Positions 17,294 to 26,551 of a stretch of DNA of 64,000 nt are shown in pieces. The stretch is from Streptomyces marianii (lineage in GTDB: Bacteria; Actinomycetota; Actinomycetes; Streptomycetales; Streptomycetaceae). A program made the translations under genes and the position numbers. The stretch's first letter is position 1, and the number at the start of each line of letters is the position of its first letter. The stretch spans positions 6,809,001 to 6,873,000 of the forward strand of contig NZ_VAWE01000001.1 of NCBI RefSeq assembly GCF_005795905.1. The letters are read 5' to 3'. A model generated the notes under the pieces. That model did no database searches. It had not been told where the DNA came from and worked only from the letters and a program-made list of their open reading frames with translations.

Positions 17294-18968
17294 CGCCGTC
17301 GTGCGGGGGCTCCGGCACGGCCGGACGCAGTGGCGCGAACTCCGGGTGGTGCAGGTCGAACGCGGGTGACTCGGAGCGCACCCGGGGGATGGTGGTGAAG
17401 TTGTGCCTCGGTGGCGGGCAGGAGGTCGCCCACTCCAACGACCGGCCGAACCCCCACGGGTCGTCGACGGTGACCTTCTCGGCGTACTTCCAGGTCTTCC
17501 AGACGTTGTAGAGGAACGGCAGCGTGGACGCGCCGAGCAGGAAGGCGCCGATCGTGGAGACGGTGTTCAGCGCGGTGAAGCCGTCGGCGGCCAGGTAGTC
17601 GGAGTACCGGCGTGGCATGCCCTCCGCACCCAGCCAGTGCTGGACCAGGAAGGTGGTCTGGAAGCCGAGGAAGAGCGTCCAGAAGTGGATCTTCCCTAGG
17701 CGCTCGTCGAGGAGCCTGCCGGTGAACTTCGGCCACCAGAAGTAGAAGCCGGCGAACATCGCGAAGACGACCGTGCCGAAGACCGTGTAGTGGAAGTGGG
17801 CCACGATGAAGTACGAGTCGGTCACGTGGAAGTCCATCGGCGGCGAGGCGATGATGACGCCGGTCAGCCCGCCCAGGAGGAAGGAGACCAGGAAGCCGAC
17901 CGCCCACAGCATGGGCGTCTCGAACGACAGCGAGCCCTTGAGCATCGTGCCGCTCCAGTTGAAGAACTTCACCCCGGTCGGCACGGCGATCAGGAACGAC
18001 AGCAGCGAGAAGAAGGGCAGGAGCACGGCGCCGGTGGCGAACATGTGGTGGGCCCACACCACCACCGAGAGCCCGGTGATTGCCATCGTGGCCCCGACGA
18101 GGGTCAGATAGCCGAAGACCGGCTTCCTGGAGAACACCGGGATGATCTCCGTGATGATGCCGAAGAACGGCAGCGCGATGATGTAGACCTCGGGATGGCC
18201 GAAGAACCAGAACAGGTGCTGCCACAGCAGCGCGCCGCCGTTCCCCGCCTCGAAGACCACCGAGCCGAACCGCCGGTCCGATTCCAGCACCAGCAGCGCC
18301 GCCGCCAGGACCGGGAAGGCCACCAGCACCAGGATCGTCGTGAACAGGATGTTCCAGGTGAAGATCGGCATCCGGAACATCGTCATCCCCGGCGCCCGCA
18401 TCCCGATGATCGTCGCCAGGAAGTTCACGGACGTGAGGATCGTGCCGAAGCCGGACAGGGCGAGGCCCATGATCCACAGGTCGATGCCGGCGCCGGGGGA
18501 GCGTTCCAGGCTGTTGAGCGGCGCGTACGCGGTCCAGCCGAAGGCGGCGGGGCCGGTCGGCACCAGCAGCGAGCCGAGCACCATCAGCCCGCCGAAGAGG
18601 AACAGCCAGTACGAGAGCATGTTCAGCCGTGGGAAGGCCACGTCCGGCGCGCCGATCTGCAGCGGCACGATCTCGTTGGCGAAGCCCGCGAAGGTCGGGG
18701 TCGCGAAGAGCAGCAGCATGATCGTGCCGTGCAGGGTGAACGCCTGGTTGAACGTCTGGTTGGTGACCAGCTGGAGCCCGGGGCGGGCCAGCTCCGCCCG
18801 CATCAGCATCGCCATCAGCCCGGCGATCAGGAAGAAGACGAACGACGTGACCAGATAGAGGTGCCCGATCTTCTTGTGGTCGGTGGTCGTCAGCCAGTCC
18901 ACGACCACCCGGCCCCGCCGGCGCACCGGCGCCGGTGAGGCGGCGGCCTCGGCGGTGTCCGTGCGCAT
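17244..18968 (-). CDS. ctaD: cytochrome c oxidase subunit I (aa3 type), orphan paralogue
   Basis: A 574-residue haem-copper oxidase core: twelve membrane helices, low-spin haem His in [12 protein letters not shown], CuB ligands in WFFGHPEVY (with the His-Tyr cross-link pair) and WAHHMFA, and the haem a/a3 histidines in [10 protein letters not shown]. It reduces O2 to water and pumps protons. No subunit II, III or bc1 genes are adjacent, so this is a solitary copy rather than the main ctaCDE cluster, and must use subunits made elsewhere. The last ~60 residues are a Pro/Arg-rich tail. Three 21-bp repeats lie upstream of its start. Confidence 0.95.
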   Translation of the reverse strand: MRTDTAEAAASPAPVRRRGRVVVDWLTTTDHKKIGHLYLVTSFVFFLIAGLMAMLMRAELARPGLQLVTNQTFNQAFTLHGTIMLLLFATPTFAGFANEIVPLQIGAPDVAFPRLNMLSYWLFLFGGLMVLGSLLVPTGPAAFGWTAYAPLNSLERSPGAGIDLWIMGLALSGFGTILTSVNFLATIIGMRAPGMTMFRMPIFTWNILFTTILVLVAFPVLAAALLVLESDRRFGSVVFEAGNGGALLWQHLFWFFGHPEVYIIALPFFGIITEIIPVFSRKPVFGYLTLVGATMAITGLSVVVWAHHMFATGAVLLPFFSLLSFLIAVPTGVKFFNWSGTMLKGSLSFETPMLWAVGFLVSFLLGGLTGVIIASPPMDFHVTDSYFIVAHFHYTVFGTVVFAMFAGFYFWWPKFTGRLLDERLGKIHFWTLFLGFQTTFLVQHWLGAEGMPRRYSDYLAADGFTALNTVSTIGAFLLGASTLPFLYNVWKTWKYAEKVTVDDPWGFGRSLEWATSCPPPRHNFTTIPRVRSESPAFDLHHPEFAPLRPAVPEPPHDGVSRRRPGPDPDGPGRS

Positions 18969-19053
18969 GGGCCGATGCTAGCCACGGGGCTCCGTACGAA
19001 CCGGTGGGACACGGAACGGGGCGCGGTGCGATACGCGTACGGGTGAGAGACCG

Positions 19054-19116
19054 GTTCGTCCGGGGCCGCCGCCTGTTCGTCCGGAAGCGTCGCCGGTTCG
19101 TCCGGAAGTAGGACAT
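19054..19116. repeat. three tandem 21-bp repeats upstream of ctaD
   Basis: GTTCGTCCGG recurs at 19054, 19075 and 19096, exactly 21 bases apart (two helical turns), with partly conserved spacers. The array lies about 85-150 bases upstream of the ctaD start in the 456-bp gap 18969-19424, which holds no gene. It is a plausible operator array for a regulator of the orphan oxidase. Confidence 0.55.
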
Positions 19117-19424
19117 GCGTAAAACACGATGAATTCGTGCTGCGCGGACGGCCGGGGAAAGTGCGCGGCGGACGCAATTCACGGCCCCGGACGGGGCGGT
19201 GCGGCAGTGGTTCGGGAATTCCGTGGGAATTTCTGTGCGAGCAACTCGGATTGCCCGCACTGATGATCGACGCCGGGCTAAACGCATGTCGTGAACCTGT
19301 GACAGAAGCGTGACCGGTGGGGTACGTGGGGCGGGGGATGCGTGCGGCACCGCTCTTCCACGCCGCTTTTCGCCAGCCGCCGACGGGCCTTCCGTCACCG
19401 TCCGCTGCCGCCTACGGTGATTCC

Positions 19425-19640
19425 ATGGCACCGATACCGACACCCTCAGGACAGCCAGACGACGCCCCGGAGTCCTATGTCGGCCTCGACGCCGACAGCG
19501 CGGAGCGGCGCGCCCGCGGCCGCGGCTGGACCACCGTCAGATCGCTTCCGCCCGGCTCTGTCATCACCATGGAGTACCTCGAGGGCCGGCTGAACTTCGA
19601 GGTCGACGACGGCACCGTCCGCCGCTGCTGGAAGGGCTGA
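19425..19640 (+). CDS. I78-family peptidase inhibitor-like protein
   Basis: A 71-residue protein starting at ATG 19425. It matches the I78/potato-inhibitor-like fold: YVGLDADSAERRARGRGW, then RSLPPGSVITMEYLEGRLNF and DDGTVRRCWKG, where the end supplies the conserved C-terminal strand. Family members inhibit serine proteases such as elastase or subtilisin. There is no obvious signal peptide, so it may act inside the cell, unlike the secreted proteases in the window. A 17-bp hairpin follows. Confidence 0.85.
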   Translation: MAPIPTPSGQPDDAPESYVGLDADSAERRARGRGWTTVRSLPPGSVITMEYLEGRLNFEVDDGTVRRCWKG

Positions 19641-19690
19641 CCACGCGGACCGGGGCGTGCCGCAAGTTCGCGGACACGGCCCGGCGGGCG

Positions 19691-19726
19691 CGGCGAAGGC
19701 CCCGACCTCGGTCGGGGCCTTCGCCG
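19691..19726. terminator. terminator hairpin
   Basis: A 17-bp perfect stem with a two-base loop (arms 19691-19707 and 19710-19726), 50 bases after the I78 gene and before the convergent PAP2 gene. Confidence 0.8.
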
Positions 19727-19757
19727 TGGGAGTCTCCGCGGACGCCGCCGCGGGCCG

Positions 19758-20834
19758 TCAGCCGCCCACCGGGCGCGACCGGGGCGGGCGCCGGCTCCCG
19801 GCCGGTGCCGTGGTCCAGGACGCGTGCGGCGGATGCGGCGACCGCCCCACCGCGTGCGTGCGGGCCTGTCCGTGCCGGGCGGCCGCGGTCACGCCGGACG
19901 TGCCCGGCGCTCCGGCCTGCTGCTTCGGCCCGGCCGGCAGCGCGGCGCTGCCGACGGTGCTCCTCGTGCCCGCCGAACGGGCGGCGCTCGTCGCCCCCAC
20001 CGGGCGGCGCACCGGTTCCCCGCCGTCCTCGGCCGGGATCCGCTGCGGGTACACGGCCGGCCGCGGGCCACCGGAGGCTACGGGCAGTGACGGCACCGGC
20101 AGCCGACGGGTGCGCAGCTGGTTCCGCAGCGAGAGGACCGTGTCCTCGACGCGTGCGATGAGCGGCTCGCACCACGGCAGGGCGAGCAGGATCAGCAGAC
20201 CGGCGGCCCAGCCCAGCAGCACGTCGCTGAGCCAGTGCGTACCGAGGTAGACGGTCGTCAGCCCGACGCCCAGGGCGACCACTGCGGACAGCGCCGACAG
20301 ATACCGCCTGGCGCGCGGCGTGGTGGCCAGGTAGGCGAGGATTCCCCAGGTCACGACGGCATTGGCGGTGTGGCCCGAAGGAAATATATCGCCGCCGGCG
20401 AAGAGCTCGGCGGAGCCGATCTGCGTCGCGTAGTGCGGGCCCAGCCGGCCGAGGCCCAGCTTGACCGCTCCCACCGTCGCGTTCAGCAGTAGCAGCGAGG
20501 CGCCCAGCACCAGCAGCGGACGCAGCGTGTGCTGCCGCCACGAGCGCCAGCCGAGCCAGGCGGCGACCATCACGGCCGTCGGTCCGCGCTGGCCGAGCAC
20601 CACGAAGTAGTCCAGGAACGCGTGCAGTTCGGGCCACTGCTGATACGGCCGGAAGAGCATGACCTTCCAGTCGACGATCACCAGCCAGGACGAGATGAGC
20701 ACGGCGACGACGATCGCGACATAGAACGCCGAAGTCCCGCCGAAGAGGGCGAGACGGGTGCGGCTCATCCGCGGGATCTCTATCTTCGGCGGCTCCGGCT
20801 CCCGGTCCAGGCGGGCAAAGATGTCGGTACGCAC
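19758..20834 (-). CDS. PAP2-superfamily membrane protein with altered phosphatase motifs
   Basis: 358 residues: six predicted membrane helices in the first ~230 and a long Pro/Arg/Ala-rich cytoplasmic tail. PAP2 motif 2 is intact (GGDIFPSGHTANAV), and motif 3 keeps His and Asp (TVYLGTHWLSDV). However, motif 1 reads KLGLGRLGP where the family has K-x6-R-P (Arg to Gly), and the Arg of motif 3 (SR-x5-H-x3-D) is Thr. Both lost arginines normally bind phosphate, so activity on lipid phosphates may be weak or lost. No operon partner. Confidence 0.88.
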   Translation of the reverse strand: MRTDIFARLDREPEPPKIEIPRMSRTRLALFGGTSAFYVAIVVAVLISSWLVIVDWKVMLFRPYQQWPELHAFLDYFVVLGQRGPTAVMVAAWLGWRSWRQHTLRPLLVLGASLLLLNATVGAVKLGLGRLGPHYATQIGSAELFAGGDIFPSGHTANAVVTWGILAYLATTPRARRYLSALSAVVALGVGLTTVYLGTHWLSDVLLGWAAGLLILLALPWCEPLIARVEDTVLSLRNQLRTRRLPVPSLPVASGGPRPAVYPQRIPAEDGGEPVRRPVGATSAARSAGTRSTVGSAALPAGPKQQAGAPGTSGVTAAARHGQARTHAVGRSPHPPHASWTTAPAGSRRPPRSRPVGG

Positions 20835-21246
20835 CCAATCGACGTTACAGCGAGTGAGCGTCCGTCCAGGCCGATCCAGGCTCTTCGTGATGACGATGTG
20901 ATGTGGACTATGTCTCAGCGGCGCATTGAAAGAGCGTCGCCGACTAAATCCCGCGGGCCGCGATCCCTATTGGACGCACCGGTTCTCCGTAAGTGTGTTT
21001 GCAGGCGGTGGTAACACTTCACGGGATTGCCGCGCCGAATTCCGGGACCCGTTCGGGGCACTCGCGGCGCCGCGCCGGCGTGGCGTACGCCACACCCGCG
21101 CGGCCTCCGAGGTGAGAGGTGCACCACGCGCCGCCGTCCGGGACTCGCGTACTCTGGCTGATCACTCGCCCGTCGATGCCGGGCCGCCCACCGGGCCAAG
21201 CCCCCGGCCGGGCCCACCGACGCGAGACCCAGCAGGAGGTACGTAC
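20835..21246. promoter_or_regulatory. divergent promoter region with a 14-bp palindrome
   Basis: This 412-bp gap separates the PAP2 gene (minus) and the MFS exporter (plus). A perfect palindrome GTGGCGTACGCCAC lies at 21080-21093, about 155 bases upstream of the exporter start, and could be an operator for a TetR/MarR-type regulator; no such regulator gene is next to it. No ORF with coding character otherwise. Confidence 0.4.
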
Positions 21247-22974
21247 ATGTTCGGGAGGACCACGGCCGGAGCACGCCCGCGTGCCGCCGGCGGCGGTGCC
21301 AACCGCTGGGTCGTCCTGCTCGTCCTCTGCGTGAGCCTGCTCCTGGTCGCGCTGGACGCGACCGTGCTGCACGTAGCCGTGCCCGCCGTCACGGAGGACC
21401 TCCGCCCGTCCGGGGTCGAACTCCTGTGGATCGTCGACGCCTACCCCCTGGTGTGCGCCTCGCTGCTGATCCTCTTCGGCACCCTCGGCGACCGGGTCGG
21501 GCGCCGGCGCGTCCTGCTGCTCGGTTACGCGCTCTTCGGCGTCGCCTCGGCCGTCGCCGCGCTGGCCACCACACCCGAGGTGCTCATCGGCGCCCGGGCC
21601 ATGCTCGGAGTCGGCGGCGCGATGATCATGCCGGCGACGCTCTCCATACTCCGGGCCGTCTTCCCGGACCGGCGCGAGCGCGCCACCGCCATCGGTATCT
21701 GGACCGCGGTCGCCGCGGTCGGCGCCGCCACCGGTCCCGTTCTGGGCGGCTTCCTCGTCCAGCACTTCTGGTGGGGCTCGGTCTTCCTGATCAACATCCC
21801 GCTGATGCTGCTGATCCTGCCGATCGCCCGCTGGTTGCTCCCGGAGTCCCGGGGCGACCGCGGTGGGCCGTGGGACGTCCTCGGGGCACTCATGGCCGCA
21901 GCCGGAGTGCTCGGCGTCGTCCTCGGCGTGAAGCGGCTCGGTGCCGGCGACGCCCTGTTGGACCACCGCACGGCCGGCCCGCTGCTCGCCGGGGCCGTGC
22001 TCCTCGCCCTCTTCGTCCGCCGCCAGAAGCGCCGCAGGCATCCGCTGATCGACATGCGGATGTTCGCCCGGCCGACCTTCTCCACCTCGGTCGGCTGCAT
22101 CGTCCTCGCCATGCTCGCGCTCGTCGGCCTGGAGCTGATCGCCGTCCAGTACCTCCAGCTCGTGCTCGGGCTGAGCCCGCTGGAGACCGGTCTGCGGCTG
22201 CTGCCGCTCACCTTCGCCGCGATGGCCGCCGGAGCCACCGGCTCCTTCACCCTCCGCCGCCTCGGCCCCCGGCGGATGGTCGGCTGGGGCTTCGTGCTCA
22301 CGGCCGCCGCCGTGGTGCTGCTGACCCTGATGGGGCAGCACGACCGGCCGCTGCTGCTCACCGCCGGATTCGTCCTCCTCGGCTTCGGGCTGCAGACCAC
22401 GCTCTTCGGTGCGTACGAGTCGATGCTCAGCGAGGCCCCGCCCGAGCAGGCGGGCGGCGCCGCCGCCATAGGGGAGACCTCCTACCAGCTGGGTGCCGGC
22501 ATGGGTATCGCGCTGCTCGGCAGCGTCATGAACGCCGCCTACGCCCCCGGGCTCGACGACGCCGTGAGCGCTCCGCCCGCGGCGCGCAGCGCCGCCGCGC
22601 ACTCGCTCGGCGAGGCGTACCAGGTGGCCCTCCAGCTGGGCGGCCCCACCGGGGACGCGCTGCGGACCGCCGCCCGGCACGCCTTCGTCCACGGACTGCA
22701 CGTCACGCTCTTCGTCAGCGCGGGGCTGCTGCTGCTCGGCGCGCTGGCCGCGCTCCGGCTGCCGAAGGCCATGGAGTGCGCCGAGCCCGACGACCTCACG
22801 GATCTCCCCGACGGGCAGCGGCCCCCGGACGCCCGGTCCGGGCCCCCCGCGCCGGAGCCCGCCTCCGCGGGCGCCCCGCTCCGGGAGCACCTCCGGCCGG
22901 AGCCGGCGGTCCCCGCGCGCCGTGCGCCCGCGGAGGCGGGCGGCCCGGCACGCACTGGACGCGCGGCACACTGA
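21247..22974 (+). CDS. MFS drug exporter, DHA2 (14-TM, QacA/EmrB-like) family
   Basis: 575 residues; ATG at 21247 follows AGGAGG. Fourteen hydrophobic helices, with VALDATVLHVAVPAVTEDL (helix 1 Asp motif of DHA2), motif A GDRVGRRRVLLLG between helices 2 and 3, and the helix-5 region AATGPVLGGFL (motif C). It is a proton-coupled efflux pump, probably for amphiphilic drugs or a natural product. It has an extra ~70-residue Pro-rich cytoplasmic C-terminus. A long 5' leader and a palindrome precede it. The substrate is unknown. Confidence 0.93.
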   Translation: MFGRTTAGARPRAAGGGANRWVVLLVLCVSLLLVALDATVLHVAVPAVTEDLRPSGVELLWIVDAYPLVCASLLILFGTLGDRVGRRRVLLLGYALFGVASAVAALATTPEVLIGARAMLGVGGAMIMPATLSILRAVFPDRRERATAIGIWTAVAAVGAATGPVLGGFLVQHFWWGSVFLINIPLMLLILPIARWLLPESRGDRGGPWDVLGALMAAAGVLGVVLGVKRLGAGDALLDHRTAGPLLAGAVLLALFVRRQKRRRHPLIDMRMFARPTFSTSVGCIVLAMLALVGLELIAVQYLQLVLGLSPLETGLRLLPLTFAAMAAGATGSFTLRRLGPRRMVGWGFVLTAAAVVLLTLMGQHDRPLLLTAGFVLLGFGLQTTLFGAYESMLSEAPPEQAGGAAAIGETSYQLGAGMGIALLGSVMNAAYAPGLDDAVSAPPAARSAAAHSLGEAYQVALQLGGPTGDALRTAARHAFVHGLHVTLFVSAGLLLLGALAALRLPKAMECAEPDDLTDLPDGQRPPDARSGPPAPEPASAGAPLREHLRPEPAVPARRAPAEAGGPARTGRAAH

Positions 22975-23018
22975 GCCGTAACGTCAGCGCCGAGCATTAA
23001 CTACCACTGCTAGCCAGG

Positions 23019-23062
23019 GCTGCGGCCGGAGAGGTCCACCGGCAGACCTCTCCGGCCGCAGC
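23019..23062. terminator. terminator hairpin after the MFS gene
   Basis: A perfect 17-bp stem (23019-23035 and 23046-23062), loop 10 bases, 45 bases after the MFS stop and upstream of the acyl-CoA dehydrogenase gene. Confidence 0.8.
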
Positions 23063-23132
23063 ACCGGCTTTCCAGGACACCGGCTGCCGTCCGGACCCGG
23101 ACAGCGCCGTGCGAGCCGCCGGAGGCACCCTC

Positions 23133-24323
23133 ATGCCCGCACCTTCGAAGCTGCCGCCCTTCGACCCCGCCGACCCCCTCGGCGTCGACGATCTGCTGGA
23201 GCCGGAGGACCTCGCGGTCCGCGACACGGTCCGCTCCTGGGCCGCCGACCGCGTGCTGCCGCACATCGCCGAGTGGTACGAGAGCGGTGAACTTCCCGCC
23301 GTCCGCGAACTGGCCCGGGAGCTCGGCTCGATCGGCGCCCTGGGGATGTCGCTTACCGGCTACGGTTGCGCCGGCGCCACCTCCGTCCAGTACGGACTCG
23401 CCTGCCTGGAGCTGGAGGCCGCCGACTCCGGTATCCGCTCGCTCGTGTCCGTCCAGGGCTCGCTTGCGATGTACGCGATCTGGAAGTACGGCTCGGAGGA
23501 GCAGAAGCAGCGGTGGCTGCCGTCCATGGCGGCCGGCGAGACCATCGGCTGCTTCGGGCTCACCGAGCCCGACCACGGCTCCGACCCGGCTGGAATGCGC
23601 ACCTACGCCAAGCGTGACGGCTCCGACTGGGTGCTCAGCGGGCGCAAGATGTGGATCACCAACGGCTCCGTCGCCGGCGTCGCCGTCGTCTGGGCCCAGA
23701 CCGACGACGGCATCCGGGGTTTCGCCGTCCCCGCCGACGCACCGGGCTTCTCGGCCCCCGAGATCCGCCACAAGTGGTCGCTGCGGGCCTCCGTCACCAG
23801 TGAACTCGTCCTGGACGAGGTGCGGTTGCCGGGGGACGCCGTCCTCCCGGGCGTGACGGGACTCAAGGGCCCGCTCAGCTGTCTGTCGCACGCCCGGTAC
23901 GGCATCGTCTGGGGTGCGATGGGCGCGGCGCGCTCCAGCTTCGAGGCGGCGCTCGACTACGCGAGGACGCGGGAGCAGTTCGGAAAGCCCATCGGGGGCT
24001 TCCAGCTCACCCAGGCCAAGCTCGCCGACATGGCGCTCGAACTGCACAAGGGAATCCTGCTCGCCCACCATCTCGGGCGGCGGATGGACGCCGGGACGCT
24101 CCGCCCGGAGCAGGTCAGTTTCGGAAAGCTGAACAACGTACGGGAGGCGATCGAGATCTGCCGCACCGCGCGCACGATCCTCGGCGCCAACGGGATCTCG
24201 CTCGAGTACCCCGTGATGCGGCACGCCACCAACCTCGAATCGGTGCTCACCTACGAGGGCACCGTCGAGATGCACCAGCTCGTGCTGGGCAAGGCGCTCA
24301 CCGGCCTCGACGCGTTCCGGTAG
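23133..24323 (+). CDS. acyl-CoA dehydrogenase, glutaryl-CoA dehydrogenase-like
   Basis: A 396-residue flavoenzyme; the ATG at 23133 has GGAGG nine bases upstream. FAD/substrate motifs are GCFGLTEPDHGSDPAGM, KMWITNGSVAGVAVVWA, and the C-terminal YEGTVEMHQLVLGKALTG, whose Glu in YEGT is the catalytic base position of glutaryl-CoA dehydrogenase. SLRASVTSELVLDEVRLP is the usual interdomain loop. It likely oxidises glutaryl-CoA or a similar short acyl-CoA. No electron-transfer flavoprotein is adjacent. Confidence 0.93.
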   Translation: MPAPSKLPPFDPADPLGVDDLLEPEDLAVRDTVRSWAADRVLPHIAEWYESGELPAVRELARELGSIGALGMSLTGYGCAGATSVQYGLACLELEAADSGIRSLVSVQGSLAMYAIWKYGSEEQKQRWLPSMAAGETIGCFGLTEPDHGSDPAGMRTYAKRDGSDWVLSGRKMWITNGSVAGVAVVWAQTDDGIRGFAVPADAPGFSAPEIRHKWSLRASVTSELVLDEVRLPGDAVLPGVTGLKGPLSCLSHARYGIVWGAMGAARSSFEAALDYARTREQFGKPIGGFQLTQAKLADMALELHKGILLAHHLGRRMDAGTLRPEQVSFGKLNNVREAIEICRTARTILGANGISLEYPVMRHATNLESVLTYEGTVEMHQLVLGKALTGLDAFR

Positions 24324-24362
24324 GCCGACCGTCCCCTTGCGGCCGGCCGGCGAGCGCCCCGC

Positions 24363-24797
24363 TCAGCTCTGGTTGAAGAAGCCGTCGCCCGGGCGGCCCG
24401 CGGACTCCCCGCTGACGATCTCCGTGTCGGCGGGGGTCAGCAGGAAGACCCGGGTCGCCACGCGCTCGATGGAGCCGCGCAGCCCGAAGGTCAGCCCGGC
24501 CGCGAAGTCCACCACGCGCTTGGCGTCCGAGGGTTCCATGGAGGTCAGGTTGACGATGACGGGAACGCCCTCGCGGAAGTGCTCGCCGATGCCGCGCGCG
24601 TCCCGGAAGCTGTCGGGGGAGACGGTGGCGATCCGGCGGCCCTGCTCCTCGGCCGTCTCGGAGGCCACTCGGACGCGCGGGTCGGTCACCCACTGGTCGC
24701 CGGCCCCCGTACCCTCGGCGTACTCGTCGTCGTAGTAGCGCTCGTCGTTGTCCTCGACGAGACCGAGCCATGCACTCGCCTTGCGCACCGATCCCAT
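24363..24797 (-). CDS. sflA: SepF-like cell-division protein (SflA/SflB type)
   Basis: 144 residues. The N-terminus [18 protein letters not shown] is the amphipathic membrane-binding segment, followed by an acidic/Tyr linker and the SepF globular domain ([20 protein letters not shown] and [20 protein letters not shown]), which polymerises and binds FtsZ in canonical SepF. It is not in a division/cell-wall cluster, so it is one of the extra Streptomyces SepF homologues; its position next to an acyl-CoA dehydrogenase is as I remember for sflA of S. coelicolor. The symbol rests on that memory. A good GGAGG precedes the start. Confidence 0.82.
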   Translation of the reverse strand: MGSVRKASAWLGLVEDNDERYYDDEYAEGTGAGDQWVTDPRVRVASETAEEQGRRIATVSPDSFRDARGIGEHFREGVPVIVNLTSMEPSDAKRVVDFAAGLTFGLRGSIERVATRVFLLTPADTEIVSGESAGRPGDGFFNQS

Positions 24798-25086
24798 GGA
24801 CGCCTCCTTTCGACCGCGGTCACTTGTGGTTCCGCATATCCCTATGGTCGTCCATAATGCGGATCCCGCGCCAAGTGGATAGTCGCCGCGCAGGGGATTC
24901 GTGACGGTACTGGTGCAGAACATGTGGCGGTTCGTCAAGATTCCTCCAGCGTACGGGCCCTGAAGGGGCTCATATCGAAGCAAAATATGAATGCCTCGGC
25001 AGACGGGTGATCGCCGGAGCGTCCGGGTGAACGGGCCGGCTGGCTACGATGCGGCCGCACACTCGAACGACACACGGGGGAACGTC

Positions 25087-26328
25087 GTGTTCGGAATCGT
25101 CCGGCCCTGCACCCACCGCCTCACCGACGGACTCAAGGCGGAGTGGATGGCCCATCTCTGCGGACTCTGCCTGGCGCTTCGCGCGGACCACGGGCAGTTC
25201 GCCAGGGTCGTCACGAGCTACGACGGGCTGATCGTCTCGGTCCTGACGGAGGCTCAGTCCGGGCGTACCCCCGCGCAGCGGCGCACGGCCGGGCCCTGCC
25301 CCCTCCGTGCCATGCGCACCGCGCCTGTCGCCCGGGGCGAGGGGGCCCGGCTGGCCGCCGCCGTCTCGCTCGTCCTCGCCTCCGCCAAGGTCCGCGACCA
25401 CGTGGCCGACCGGGACGGGGTGCTGGCCCGCAGGCCGGTGGCCGCGGCCGCCCGGCGGATCGCGAAGGGCTGGGACCGTGCCGGCGCCCGTGCCGGCGCG
25501 GCACTGGGCTTCGACACGGCGGTGCTGGTCGACGCGGTGGACCGGCAGGCCGGGATCGAATCGCTGGCCGGCCCGGGCACGCCGCTGCTGGTCGTGACCG
25601 AGCCCACGGAGACGGCGACCGCGGCCGCCTTCGCCTACACCGCGGTCCTCGCCGGCCGCCCCGGCAACGCCGCGCCGCTCGCCGAGGCCGGCCGGCTCTT
25701 CGGACGGCTGGCGCACCTCCTGGACGCCGTGGAGGACCGGGAGGCCGACGCCGCATCGGGTGCCTGGAACCCGCTCACGGTCACCGGCACGAGCCTCAAC
25801 GAGGCCCGCCGCCTCGCCGACGACGCCCTCCACGGCATCAGGCTCGCACTGCGGGACGCGGAGTTCGTCGACGACCGGCTGCTGCACGTGCTCCTCGCAC
25901 ACGAACTGCGGCGGTCCGTGGACCGGGCCTTCGGCTCGGCGGCCTGCGCGCACCGGGGACACGGCGGACCGCCCCCGCAGGGAGGCGGTCCGTACGGCGG
26001 CCCCCACGGGGGAGGGACGGGACCGTACGGGTCCGCCGGTCCCCACGGAGGCGGCGACCCGTACGGCGGCAGCCCCTACGGCGGCGGACCCGGCGGGAAC
26101 GGGGGCGAGCCGCCCCGGTTGGGCTTCGGCGGCGAGCCCCCGAAGCCCAAGCCGCGCGGCTTCTGGGCCGGCTGCGCGGTCTTCGTCGGGCTGTGCTGCA
26201 CCTGCCGGCTCTGCTGCGCCGAGCAGTACGAAGGCCCCTGGTCCCGCAAGAAGCGTGAGGGCTGCTGCCGCAAGTGCGACTGCAACTGCGACGGTTGCGA
26301 CTGCTGCTGCCCCTGCGACTGCGGCTGA
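25087..26328 (+). CDS. DUF5685 family protein with Cys-rich C-terminal tail
   Basis: 413 residues; the GTG start is chosen because the family begins MFGIVRPCTHRL. The N-terminus has a conserved Cys and the pair HLCGLCLALRADHG, suggesting a metal or Fe-S site together with later His/Glu residues (ELRRSVDRAFGSAAC). The centre is Ala-rich helical. Residues about 315-365 are a Gly/Pro/Tyr-rich repeat (PYGG units), then a Pro-rich stretch and a last ~50 residues with some 17 cysteines in C-x-C, CC and C-x2-C spacing. Function unknown; the tail looks metal-binding or disulfide-forming. Confidence 0.8.
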   Translation: MFGIVRPCTHRLTDGLKAEWMAHLCGLCLALRADHGQFARVVTSYDGLIVSVLTEAQSGRTPAQRRTAGPCPLRAMRTAPVARGEGARLAAAVSLVLASAKVRDHVADRDGVLARRPVAAAARRIAKGWDRAGARAGAALGFDTAVLVDAVDRQAGIESLAGPGTPLLVVTEPTETATAAAFAYTAVLAGRPGNAAPLAEAGRLFGRLAHLLDAVEDREADAASGAWNPLTVTGTSLNEARRLADDALHGIRLALRDAEFVDDRLLHVLLAHELRRSVDRAFGSAACAHRGHGGPPPQGGGPYGGPHGGGTGPYGSAGPHGGGDPYGGSPYGGGPGGNGGEPPRLGFGGEPPKPKPRGFWAGCAVFVGLCCTCRLCCAEQYEGPWSRKKREGCCRKCDCNCDGCDCCCPCDCG

Positions 26329-26488
26329 GGGCTGTCCCGTCATCACCGGTGGATCAGCGCGCGGCGTCAGATGCGGTGCATCGCAAGGCGGAGGGGGGTC
26401 CTCATACTGGGCGTATTCGGGCGATCCGGCAACGCAGCGAGGTGCCGCAGCTGTCGTCGTGCGCCCGCTGGGGATTACGGGACAGCCC
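26329..26488 (+). repeat. 160-bp element A with perfect 12-bp inverted ends, copy 2
   Basis: Starts GGGCTGTCCCGT directly after the DUF5685 stop codon and ends ACGGGACAGCCC, a perfect 12-bp inverted pair. It has the same length and orientation as 15125-15284, with shared internal blocks GATGCGGTGCATCGCA and CGGGACAGCCCT. No coding capacity of its own. It could be a non-autonomous mobile element or a mobile terminator/processing site. Confidence 0.78.
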
Positions 26489-26491
26489 TCA

Positions 26492-26551
26492 GGGCGTGCT
26501 TCGGAAGTAGCGCGTCCGCCCCCGCCCGGACGGGACTTTCGAAACACGCCC
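26492..26551. repeat. imperfect long inverted repeat between elements A and B
   Basis: GGGCGTGCTTCGGAAGT (from 26492) pairs with ACTTTCGAAACACGCCC (to about 26551), 14 of 17 positions complementary, around a ~26-base GC-rich loop. It may be part of the neighbouring repeat cluster or a transcription stop. Confidence 0.5.
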
